From: Rhodospirillaceae bacterium
Lineage (GTDB): Bacteria; Pseudomonadota; Alphaproteobacteria; Rhodospirillales; Casp-alpha2
Length of the DNA: 64,000 nt
Assembly: GCA_016845145.1 (NCBI GenBank)
Contig: JAERTE010000098.1
Span: forward strand, 72,889 to 136,888
Direction: 5' to 3'
This document shows positions 48,254 to 55,524 of this stretch, piece by piece. The notes under the pieces were generated by a model. The model saw only the letters and a list, made by a program, of their open reading frames with translations. It did not search any database and was not told the DNA's origin. Numbering within the stretch: the first letter of the stretch is position 1; every line of letters starts with the position of its first letter. Made by a program: the position numbers and the translations under genes.

Positions 48254-48320
48254 GAAATTTCTCCCCGCTTTCTTTTGTCCCGTGAAATCTGGGGCATGGA
48301 AGCGCCCTGCACCACCAATG

Positions 48321-48366
48321 TCAATAATTTATCGAAATTATATTTTATTCTACATAATTTTCGATA
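48321..48366. promoter_or_regulatory. AT-rich divergent control region with shared operator-like motif
   Basis: The 12-mer TCAATAATTTAT (48321-48332) is identical to that before 5-oxoprolinase. It continues into AATTTATCGAAATT (48326-48339), and AATTTTCGATAT follows at 48356-48367. These lie between the divergent FAH-type and YCII genes. Confidence 0.45.
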
Positions 48367-48403
48367 TATTCTTTTCATCATCATAATCGTCGAAGGAAAA
48401 GTC

Positions 48404-48814
48404 ATGGCCGATCCGGAAATCAATTGGGCGGAAAAAGTCGCCGATGTGCGTTCCAAAGGCGTCTTGGGTATGCAGCTTTACGCCATTTTCACCGAGCCAG
48501 CGGACGGCCCCGGAAACGGCATGGCCGCCGTGCTCGAGAACATGGGCCCGCATTTGGCGTACCAAAAAGAACTTGAAGACAAAGGCATCATGTTTGCTGC
48601 GGGCCCGTTTGCCGACGACGAAGAGCGCCTTTGGAGTGGTGCGGGCATGGTGATCGTGCGTGCCGAAAACCTGGACGCCGCAAATGCCATTGCCGCCGCC
48701 GACCCCATGCATCAAGCGGGTGCACGCACGTTTCGCATCAGGCCGTGGCTGCTCAACGAAGGCTCGTTCAATGTTCGGCTGACCTATTCCGACGGCAAGC
48801 GCGAAATCACTTAA
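48404..48814 (+). CDS. YCII-domain protein
   Basis: A 136-residue protein with a YCII-related fold (dimeric alpha-beta barrel-like): LYAIFTEPADGPGNG, LAYQKELEDKGIMFAAGPFADD and the metal/active-site segment ANAIAAADPMHQAGARTFRIRPW. Members include muconolactone-isomerase-like enzymes and dehydrochlorinases, which would suit the neighbouring catabolic genes, but many have no known role. The open frame reaches far upstream; the ATG at 48404 with GAAGGAAA before it is the sensible start. The stop overlaps the MFS gene end. Confidence 0.8.
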   Translation: MADPEINWAEKVADVRSKGVLGMQLYAIFTEPADGPGNGMAAVLENMGPHLAYQKELEDKGIMFAAGPFADDEERLWSGAGMVIVRAENLDAANAIAAADPMHQAGARTFRIRPWLLNEGSFNVRLTYSDGKREIT

Positions 48815-49961
48815 GTGCGCGCCGAAACAAAGTTAGACTGACCGCCAAAGCCGGCGCCGCCGATGCCCAAAACCCGATGGCATAAGACCCGGTCGCCTGC
48901 AAGATGATCCCGAACAGCGCCGGATAACTCATCATCCCCAGCATGGCGAACGACAGAATGCCGCCGGCCTTGGCGCTGACCTCGTCGTTGGGCAGCACGC
49001 GGACGATTTCGGCGATTGCAACACCATGAAATGAGACCGCGCTGGCCGAATATACCACCGCCACCAGCACTACAGAAACGATTGACCAATTTTTGGTGAT
49101 CATGCCTGTCGCGATTGCCGATCCGACAATGATCAGGCCCAGGATCGCCAGCATAAGCTGCGGTGAGATCAACCGGCTGCACAGCCAGCCCCAGAACACC
49201 CGCGCCACGATCGACGCCACTTGCGCGCCGGCGAATACCTGCCCCGCCAAGGCCAGATCATGGTCGAATTCCTGCACCAGGTAGGTGACGAAAAAAGCGC
49301 CGAATATCGCCTGCACACCCACATAGGCCCACCACATGTACGCCAGCCGGCGATATTCGGGCGTAGAAAGAATGGACTTCAACAGCACCAGTATCGAACT
49401 GAAATCGAAACCTTTGGCCGGTGCGCGGTCGTTGTCATAACTTGATCGTAGCGGCTGTAAAAGAGTGGCATAGACGAGGCATATACCGCCACACCCGACG
49501 AATGCGCCCTGCCAGCCGTAGCGCAAAGCAAAAAACGGCACCAAGAGCCCCGCCAGCATGCCACCCACGGGGACGCCGGTTTGTTTTAGCGAAAAGATCA
49601 ACGGTGCGTTTTGCGGCGTTGTGATTTTTGCCAAAATCGCCGTCGAGCACGGTGTCGAAATGGCCGCGCCGATCCCCAGCAACAGACAACTGGCGCCAAT
49701 CAGCCACGCAGAACCCGTCGCCGAAATCAGCAATCCGAGCCCCATACAGACCAGCGCAACCTGGCTGACGCGCAGCGGCCCATACCGTTGAATGTAACCG
49801 CCACAGCCCAGTGACGCGAAAAACCCGAGGCCGTAGATGAACATCCAGTAGCCGCCAATCAGCGATGCCGGCATGCCGATATCGGCACTCATTTCCGGCG
49901 CCGCGACCGGCAACACAAGCGTCGACATGGAGGCCAACGCTTGTTGAAACAGCATCGCCAC
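48807..49961 (-). CDS. MFS transporter
   Basis: A major facilitator protein of at least 384 residues with 12 hydrophobic segments; the loop 2-3 region (GGYIQRYGPLRVSQ) fits the family. Substrate is unknown. The start is doubtful. The only ordinary in-frame start is GTG at 49961, without a visible ribosome site, and it would cut into the first helix. Upstream in frame lies CTG at 49985 directly after GGGAGAAG, which would give a complete helix 1 (ILRPLIIAVVAML...). Between that and the preceding stop there is no ATG, GTG or TTG. Confidence 0.8.
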   Translation of the reverse strand: MAMLFQQALASMSTLVLPVAAPEMSADIGMPASLIGGYWMFIYGLGFFASLGCGGYIQRYGPLRVSQVALVCMGLGLLISATGSAWLIGASCLLLGIGAAISTPCSTAILAKITTPQNAPLIFSLKQTGVPVGGMLAGLLVPFFALRYGWQGAFVGCGGICLVYATLLQPLRSSYDNDRAPAKGFDFSSILVLLKSILSTPEYRRLAYMWWAYVGVQAIFGAFFVTYLVQEFDHDLALAGQVFAGAQVASIVARVFWGWLCSRLISPQLMLAILGLIIVGSAIATGMITKNWSIVSVVLVAVVYSASAVSFHGVAIAEIVRVLPNDEVSAKAGGILSFAMLGMMSYPALFGIILQATGSYAIGFWASAAPALAVSLTLFRRALK

Positions 49962-50012
49962 TACGGCAATGATCAGAGGTCTCAGGATGCTTCTCCCATG
50001 CCGGCGTCGAAA

Positions 50013-50888
50013 TCAGGCCGCGCTGCCGGCCGCCTCCGGATCGGACACCGCATAAGATACTGTCGTGCGTTGCATGATGCGGCGGTGGTGCGCGGCATCA
50101 TATGGCGTGGCGCGGTGCAAAGTGGCGCGGTTGTCCCACACCAATACGTCACCGGTGCGCCATTCATGGCGGTAAATGTCTTGCTGTTCCGTGGCCCGCG
50201 CGAGCAACTCGTCGAGCAGTGCGGCGCCCTTCTCAGCCGGCCAGCCGATGACCGCCTTGGCGTGTGCTCCGATCATCAAAGACTTACGATCGGTGTGCGG
50301 ATTGACCTGCACTAAGGGATGGCACGCGGCGGGAGACTCCGCTATCTGCGCATCGGTCAGCTGAAACCCGGTCCGCAGGCGGGAATAGGCGAAATCGTGC
50401 TCGACCACCAAACCTTCCAGCGTGGCCTTCAGATCGTCGTCCAATGCATCGTATGCGGTGGCCGTCGAGACGAATTCGGTGGCGCCGCCGTCGGGCGGCA
50501 CTTCACGCGCCGTCAGCACCGAACACAGAGACGGTATGGTCTTGAACGTGCTGTCCGCGTGCCAAAGGTAATTGCCCTTTTGGTATGCCATGCGCGGATC
50601 ATCCAACGGTATTGTCTCGCCCGTCTCGATATCGACGTTGGATTGGCGGGCGAACGGAGAGCCGCCGGCCGGGTTGGTGGAGACCGTTCTCTCCAACGGC
50701 CCGAACCGCTCACTGAAGGCGACCTGTTGGTCGTCGTCCATGGGCTGGTCGGGAAAGTACAAGAGGCCGTGCATCTCGAAAACGGAGCGAATCGCAGCGA
50801 AATCTTCGCCGGCCAAAGGCGATACGATATCGACGCCTGTTATCTCGGCGCCGAACGTCGGCATTAAAGGCTTTATATTCAGTGACAT
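50013..50888 (-). CDS. TauD/TfdA-family 2-oxoglutarate dioxygenase
   Basis: An Fe(II)/2-oxoglutarate oxygenase of 291 residues. The iron ligands are His110 and Asp112 (WHADSTF) and His258 (TLHRATPYD); the Arg that binds 2-oxoglutarate should be in the following HHRRIMQRTTV. Members act on taurine, 2,4-D and many other compounds; the family is also found in aromatic ether breakdown, which would fit the locus. No close specificity can be given. It precedes the MFS gene by 51 bases in the same orientation. Confidence 0.88.
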   Translation of the reverse strand: MSLNIKPLMPTFGAEITGVDIVSPLAGEDFAAIRSVFEMHGLLYFPDQPMDDDQQVAFSERFGPLERTVSTNPAGGSPFARQSNVDIETGETIPLDDPRMAYQKGNYLWHADSTFKTIPSLCSVLTAREVPPDGGATEFVSTATAYDALDDDLKATLEGLVVEHDFAYSRLRTGFQLTDAQIAESPAACHPLVQVNPHTDRKSLMIGAHAKAVIGWPAEKGAALLDELLARATEQQDIYRHEWRTGDVLVWDNRATLHRATPYDAAHHRRIMQRTTVSYAVSDPEAAGSAA

Positions 50889-51057
50889 CGCTTAACAATA
50901 AGCGGAACCGCTCAGGCGTCAACCAACCTTAATCATTTTCGGTGACGCCCCCTAAATGTGGGAAAGATTGAGTCATCAAACAGCCTATATAGATGATGAC
51001 AGCCGCTATCACGAACTAAGTAATTGTTTTTGCAGTATTTTTTCGATTACCGCCCAA

Positions 51058-51086
51058 TTGACGCCCGGTCATATTCCGAGTAAACT
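51058..51086 (+). promoter_or_regulatory. Sigma70-type promoter of the TolC-like gene
   Basis: TTGACG (51058), 17-base spacer, TAAACT (51081). The predicted transcript would begin about 12 bases before the ATG at 51105, giving a very short leader with no clear ribosome site. Confidence 0.6.
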
Positions 51087-51104
51087 ATTGAGAATCAATA
51101 AGTT

Positions 51105-52457
51105 ATGGGCTTTTCACGGGACATGGCGCGGCATTTTCGTTCTTTATTTGGCGGCCTGGCTTCAGTTGTAGCTGCAACTGCGCTCAATGCTGCCCCTGGC
51201 GCGGCGGCGCAGTTGGAGCGCGAACTCGCCAACCTGCTCTACGACCATCCGCAAATACGCTCGGCATTGAAATCGTTGGAATCGGCGCGCCGGGAAATCA
51301 CCAAAACGAAATCCGGTTATTACCCCGTAATCACCGCAACCACCGAATCGGGGCACGAACTCATCGACAGCCCCACCGAGCGCAATTCCACTGATGGACA
51401 GGAAGGCAAGCCATCGAGCCGCACCCCGTATACGACGAACCTCACGGTTACTCAAAACCTATTCAATGGGTTTCTCACGGATTCTCAGACCAGGACCGCG
51501 CGTCTCAATAAGGAGATTTCTCAATTCAATCTGGAAACCACGAAACAAAACACCTTATTCGCCGGAGCGAACACCTATATCGACGTGCTGCGCCAGCAAC
51601 GTCTGGTCGAGTTATCGCGTGAGAACGAAGCCACCATCCAGCGCCAGCTCAACCTTGAGGACGAGCGCGTGCAGCGTGGCTCCGGCGTCGCCGTCGACGT
51701 TTTGCAGGCGAAATCGCGACTGCAGATCGCCAAGGAAAGGCGCGTCAATTTCGAAGGCGCGCTTGCCGACGCCGCCAGCAGGTACATCCAGACCTTCGGC
51801 CACGCCCCAGACATCGACGCCATGACCGATCCCGTACCGCCGGTGGAAATGATTCCGAGCACGCTGGAACGTGCCGTGGAGATTGCGGTGATTGAGAACC
51901 CTGCGGCCTCGAGCGCCATCACCTCCATCGAAGTGGCGCGCGAACGCCGCCGCACGGTACTGTCGGAACTGGCCCCCACAGTGGATTTGGAAGGCCAGAT
52001 GAACTATGAAAAACATTCCGGCGCGACAATCGGCACGAGGCGCGACTATTCACTTATGCTGACGGCAAATTGGGATTTGTTTTCCGGTTTTTCAACACGC
52101 GAGTCCCTATCTCAGGCGACATTCGATTATCGCGCCAGCCAGGACAACCGCGATGACACGGCAAGACGGGTCATCGAGCAAACCCGTTTGGCTTGGCAAG
52201 CCCTGCTCACCGCCCGCGAGCGGCTGGGGCTTTTGGAAAATGCCGTGAATATTGCCTCGGAAGTGTTTGAATCCCGCAAACGCTTGCGTGAAGCCGGAAA
52301 AGAAACCGTAATCAATGTGCTGGATGCGGAGAACGAAGTCGCCAACGCGCAAATCAACTACACGTCTGCAGCTTACGACGAACGCCTTGCCGTGTATCAG
52401 TTGCTGCGTGCCATGGGCCGGCTCAATATCGCAAATCTGGGGCTTGAGCCGAGTTAA
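51105..52457 (+). CDS. TolC-family outer membrane efflux/secretion protein
   Basis: A 450-residue TolC-type protein. A signal peptide (about 1-35, ending APGAAAQ) precedes two internally similar helical-barrel halves typical of TolC (LLYDHPQIRSALKSLESARREI... and VIENPAASSAITSIEVARERRR). The motifs TTNLTVTQNLFNGFLTD and LMLTANWDLFSGFSTR mark the strand region of each half. The class matches type I secretion outer membrane partners (AggA/LapE-like), although no ABC transporter or membrane-fusion protein is encoded in this window. Met7 at 51123 is an alternative start. Confidence 0.9.
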   Translation: MGFSRDMARHFRSLFGGLASVVAATALNAAPGAAAQLERELANLLYDHPQIRSALKSLESARREITKTKSGYYPVITATTESGHELIDSPTERNSTDGQEGKPSSRTPYTTNLTVTQNLFNGFLTDSQTRTARLNKEISQFNLETTKQNTLFAGANTYIDVLRQQRLVELSRENEATIQRQLNLEDERVQRGSGVAVDVLQAKSRLQIAKERRVNFEGALADAASRYIQTFGHAPDIDAMTDPVPPVEMIPSTLERAVEIAVIENPAASSAITSIEVARERRRTVLSELAPTVDLEGQMNYEKHSGATIGTRRDYSLMLTANWDLFSGFSTRESLSQATFDYRASQDNRDDTARRVIEQTRLAWQALLTARERLGLLENAVNIASEVFESRKRLREAGKETVINVLDAENEVANAQINYTSAAYDERLAVYQLLRAMGRLNIANLGLEPS

Positions 52458-52465
52458 GTTACTCC

Positions 52466-52534
52466 GCTTGTTATCCCGCGCAGTCCCCGCTTGTTATCCC
52501 GCGCGGTCCCCGCTTGTTATCCCGCGCGGTCCCC
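52466..52534. repeat. Three tandem 23-bp repeats
   Basis: GCTTGTTATCCCGCGCAGTC-CCC occurs three times head to tail (52466, 52489, 52512); the second and third copies differ from the first by one base (A to G). Each copy contains CCGCGCGG or its variant, a palindrome. They begin nine bases after the TolC-type stop and include the end of the small minus-strand ORF. Confidence 0.9.
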
Positions 52535-52834
52535 GCGACGCTGGCCGCGCTTCATCAGCGCATGCACCGCCGTATCCGAAAGACCTGCGAGCAACCGGGC
52601 CAAATCGCCGGACAGCAAATCCCCATGGGAATCGCGCAGGTACGGCGCTTTTTCAACACTATAGTATCGTCTCAAGATCACCTGGGCTTGCCCGTTCGGG
52701 CTCAAGATCAGGTCTTCGTCACGGCGTTGAAACCGACAAGCGTTGAGCGCAAGCCCCTCCGGCAAGCAGATGCATTTCCCCGAAGAGGGCAGCATGTGGG
52801 CTATAGGTCCGATACTCGTTGAATTGGTATTCAT
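52517..52834 (-). CDS. Small protein resembling an N-terminal module of secreted adhesins
   Basis: A 105-residue frame with a good ribosome site (AAGGAAG, seven bases). The sequence CLPEGLALNACRFQRRDEDL-ILSPNGQAQVILRRYY and LRDSHGDLLSGDLARLLAGL matches the pattern I know from the N-terminal part of large repeat proteins exported by type I secretion (PEG..., DDL.L..PDG..IVI, DG..LSG). It ends right after this module, inside the 23-bp repeats. It could be a truncated remnant of such a protein or a free-standing small protein. The next-door TolC-type gene supports a link to secretion. Confidence 0.5.
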   Translation of the reverse strand: MNTNSTSIGPIAHMLPSSGKCICLPEGLALNACRFQRRDEDLILSPNGQAQVILRRYYSVEKAPYLRDSHGDLLSGDLARLLAGLSDTAVHALMKRGQRRGDRAG

Positions 52835-52893
52835 CCGATACTTCCTTCACGCCGTAGCTAACGATAGAAGTAATTTTAGAGGGGTTCTATGAC

Positions 52894-52995
52894 ATGATCC
52901 TGACGAACCGGAAGAACTTTCGAACAAGGGTCTGGATAACTGGCGCAGGGCGTGTACATTTGCCGACATACAATGAGTATCGAATGAACTCGTAA
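52894..52995 (+). CDS. Candidate 33-residue leader peptide
   Basis: A 33-codon frame whose stop TAA overlaps the start ATG of the response regulator (TAATG). GAGGGG lies about 12 bases before its ATG. The response regulator itself has no visible ribosome site, so translation of the regulator probably depends on ribosomes ending here. The peptide is basic (NRKNFRTR) and shows no recognised domain. Confidence 0.4.
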   Translation: MILTNRKNFRTRVWITGAGRVHLPTYNEYRMNS

Positions 52996-53699
52996 TGGCG
53001 CAACCACATCTCCTGGTCGTAGAGGACGACGAACTGGTTCAAAGTCTAATGGGCGCTTATTTGCGCCGAGACGGCTTTGACGTCAGCTTGGCGATGACCG
53101 GCAAGGAAATGCTGGCAGCCATCGATTCCGAACCCATCGACTTGGTACTCCTGGATCTCAATCTTCCTGACGAAGACGGCCTCTCGTTGGCGCGCCAGGT
53201 CCGAGCACGCTCCAGCTTGCCAATCATCGTGATCACCGCACGGCGCGAGAAGAGCTACCGCATCGCGGCACTCGAAATCGGCGCCGACGATTACCTGACG
53301 AAGCCCTTTGACCCGGACGAGTTGGTGCTGCGCGTTCGCAACCTAGTCGGGCGCACGAATGCCGGCGACGGCACCGCGCCATTGCAGGAAACCCATCGTT
53401 TCAGCGGTTGGGAAATTTGTATCGATAGCCGCACGGTGCGGAACCCCGACGGCGAAATCGTTGCTTTTACGCGGGCCGAATTCAATCTTCTCGCAGCGCT
53501 GGCCAAGGCGCCAAACCGCGTGTTGTCGCGCACGTATCTGCTTGATGCCGTCAGCCACGATTCCGATTCTCCAACCGAACGCCTGATTGATGTGCTCATC
53601 AGCCGTATCCGCAAGAAAATCGAACCTAACCCCCGCAGCCCGCAATACGTCGTCACCGTGGTCGGCTGTGGTTACAAGTTCAGCCCAACCATCGATTGA
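52995..53699 (+). CDS. OmpR-family response regulator
   Basis: A 234-residue two-component regulator. The receiver domain (about 1-120) has the acidic pair EDD at 10-12, phosphorylation Asp at about 54 (LVLLDLNLPDEDG), Thr in IVITARRE and Lys in YLTKPFD. The C-terminal OmpR/PhoB winged helix (about 135-232) ends with VVGCGYKF. No sensor kinase is encoded in this window. It lies beside the TolC-type gene and small secreted-module gene, and may control them. Confidence 0.92.
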   Translation: MAQPHLLVVEDDELVQSLMGAYLRRDGFDVSLAMTGKEMLAAIDSEPIDLVLLDLNLPDEDGLSLARQVRARSSLPIIVITARREKSYRIAALEIGADDYLTKPFDPDELVLRVRNLVGRTNAGDGTAPLQETHRFSGWEICIDSRTVRNPDGEIVAFTRAEFNLLAALAKAPNRVLSRTYLLDAVSHDSDSPTERLIDVLISRIRKKIEPNPRSPQYVVTVVGCGYKFSPTID

Positions 53700-53749
53700 G
53701 ACAAGCTCATTTGGGACCACGCCTTGTGAGAAATCGTCAAAACCAAAAA

Positions 53750-53779
53750 AAGGGTCTGACCGTTTCCGGTCAGACCCTT
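53750..53779 (-). terminator. Strong hairpin with T-run on the minus strand
   Basis: A perfect 13-bp stem (53750-53762 with 53767-53779) and a TTTC loop. The U-tract (seven T) lies on the minus-strand side. Read on plus, after the regulator gene, only two T follow. So it is a better terminator for an unseen minus-strand transcript than for the regulator, though it may act weakly in both directions. The rest of the gap 53780-53988 has a second hairpin (GCACATC...GATGTGC, about 53791-53817) and no ORF. Confidence 0.7.
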
Positions 53780-53988
53780 CGGCAGGAGACGCACATCAAG
53801 AAAGCCTATCGATGTGCGCGGGACAACTGTGAAATCAAAAAATCAAATACGTGGGTTCCTTTGCAAGCAACCGTTGTAGTCTTTGATAGCATATTTATAA
53901 CCGTTAGCGGTATTCGTAACGTCTGGTCCATATTAACCCGTGTTAACAAACCTGTTCACACGCGAAACGAACAGCAGGGAGAAAACTG

Positions 53989-54609
53989 ATGGTCCGTGTC
54001 CTTGGCAGGAACAATTCGATCAATGTACAAAAAGTCATGTGGTGTGCGGCGGAGCTTGGCGTTCCGGTGGAGCGCCACGATATCGGCCTCGAATTCGGCG
54101 GCAACGACACCCCTGAGTACCTGGCAAAAAACCCCAACGGCCTGATCCCCACCCTGGAGGACGGCGATTTGACGGTATGGGAGTCCAATACCATCGTGCG
54201 TTATCTCGCAGACACATACGGCACCGGCGATTGGGTCCTGAACACGCCGGCTGATCGCGCCCTCGCCAGCCAGTGGATGGATTGGTATCTGACCACCATG
54301 CACGCGCCGCTCTCCGTGGTATTCCGCACCTTGATCCGCACCCCCGAAGCGGAGCGTGACATGGCTGCCGTCGAAAAGGGAATTGCAGCCACCAACCGGC
54401 TCTGGTCGATGTTGGAGGCACACTTGGCCGGTCGCGACTACGTCACGGGCGACAAGCCATCCATCGGCGATATTCCCGCCGGCTGCGCCGTTTACCGCTG
54501 GTTTGAGATGGACGTCGAACGCCCACAGATGCCGAATGTCACGGCGTGGTATGGCCGTTTGCAAGAACGCACACCTTACCAAGAACATGTGATGATGCCG
54601 CTTACCTGA
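53989..54609 (+). CDS. Glutathione S-transferase family protein
   Basis: A 206-residue GST. The N-terminal thioredoxin-like domain (about 1-80) contains NNSINVQKVMWCAAELG, with the cis-Pro segment GLIPTLEDGDLTVWESNTIVRYLA typical of GSH binding. The C-terminal helical domain (about 88-206) has the GDKPSIGDIP N-capping motif. It may detoxify electrophiles; the substrate is unknown. It is 14 bases upstream of an alpha/beta hydrolase gene in the same direction, and the two are probably co-transcribed. Confidence 0.88.
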   Translation: MVRVLGRNNSINVQKVMWCAAELGVPVERHDIGLEFGGNDTPEYLAKNPNGLIPTLEDGDLTVWESNTIVRYLADTYGTGDWVLNTPADRALASQWMDWYLTTMHAPLSVVFRTLIRTPEAERDMAAVEKGIAATNRLWSMLEAHLAGRDYVTGDKPSIGDIPAGCAVYRWFEMDVERPQMPNVTAWYGRLQERTPYQEHVMMPLT

Positions 54610-54623
54610 CCGGAGAACCAGCG

Positions 54624-55517
54624 ATGCTTGAGCTTCCCTCCCACCCGCCGCTCGGCAGCCCTGAAATGGATGCCCAGTACAACAATCGCGCCATGGTGCC
54701 GGAACATGTCGGTCTGTACGAGAAATGGGAGCCCATGTGCGCGGATGTTCTGGCTGATTTCCCTTGTCACCAGGGCGTCTCCTACGGATCGTCGCCGCGT
54801 GAAATCATGGACATCGTGCTGCCGAATGGTGACAACCCGTCTACCGCGCCGCATCCGGTACTGGTTTACATCCATGGCGGCTATTGGATGAGCCGATCAA
54901 TAACCGATCAAACCTTCCTGGCCCGCGCCTATGCCGAAGCCGGCATCGCGTTTGCGCTGGTGGAGTACGACTTGATCCCGGGCGTGCGCATGGCTGACAT
55001 CATCCGCCAGTGCCGCCAGGCCACCCATTGGATCCATGATCACGCCGCCGATTATCGCATGGACGCGAACCGTATCTTCGTCGCCGGACACTCCGCCGGC
55101 GGACACCTGACAGCGGTGTTGGCCGCCACTGATTGGCCGGCATTTTCTGGTGGTCCAGAACACTTGATGAAAGGCGGCATCGCGCTATCCGGCATCTACG
55201 ATTTGACGCCGATCCAACAAAGCTACATGCAGGAAACGCTTTCCCTCACGGATGCGGAAATCGCGACCGACAGTCCGCAGTTCTATACCGCCGCCCCAAC
55301 CATGCCACTGATCGTGGCACCCGGCGGCGCCGAAAGTGATGCCTTCAAGCATCAATCGCGCAACCTCGTGAACACATGGAATGCCAAAGGCGCTGACTGC
55401 CGGTACATGGAACCGGACGGCTGCAACCATTTCACCATTTTGTCAGATTTCGCGAATCCCAAAAGCGAATTGGCGCGCGCGACAATGGCGCTGGTGAAGG
55501 GTGACGGTGGTCGGTAA
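54624..55517 (+). CDS. Alpha/beta hydrolase, arylformamidase-like
   Basis: A 297-residue esterase/amidase of the alpha/beta fold. The oxyanion motif HGGYW and the nucleophile elbow GHSAGGH are clear; the acid and His would be near FKHQSRNLVN and GCNHFTI. The HGGYW and the N-terminal YNNRAMVPEHVGLYEKW match the kynurenine formamidase (KynB-like) branch. No kynurenine-pathway gene is nearby, so the substrate is left open. The frame opens 26 codons earlier, overlapping the GST gene; the ATG at 54624 has CGGAGAA before it. Confidence 0.83.
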   Translation: MLELPSHPPLGSPEMDAQYNNRAMVPEHVGLYEKWEPMCADVLADFPCHQGVSYGSSPREIMDIVLPNGDNPSTAPHPVLVYIHGGYWMSRSITDQTFLARAYAEAGIAFALVEYDLIPGVRMADIIRQCRQATHWIHDHAADYRMDANRIFVAGHSAGGHLTAVLAATDWPAFSGGPEHLMKGGIALSGIYDLTPIQQSYMQETLSLTDAEIATDSPQFYTAAPTMPLIVAPGGAESDAFKHQSRNLVNTWNAKGADCRYMEPDGCNHFTILSDFANPKSELARATMALVKGDGGR

Positions 55518-55524
55518 ACGGCCT

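Noticed and set aside
47825..48403. Upstream extension of the YCII open frame
   Set aside because: The extension runs antisense through the FAH-type gene; the ATG at 48404 with a ribosome site gives the normal YCII size.
52466..52534. CRISPR array
   Set aside because: The repeats are directly adjacent without spacers, and no cas genes are present.
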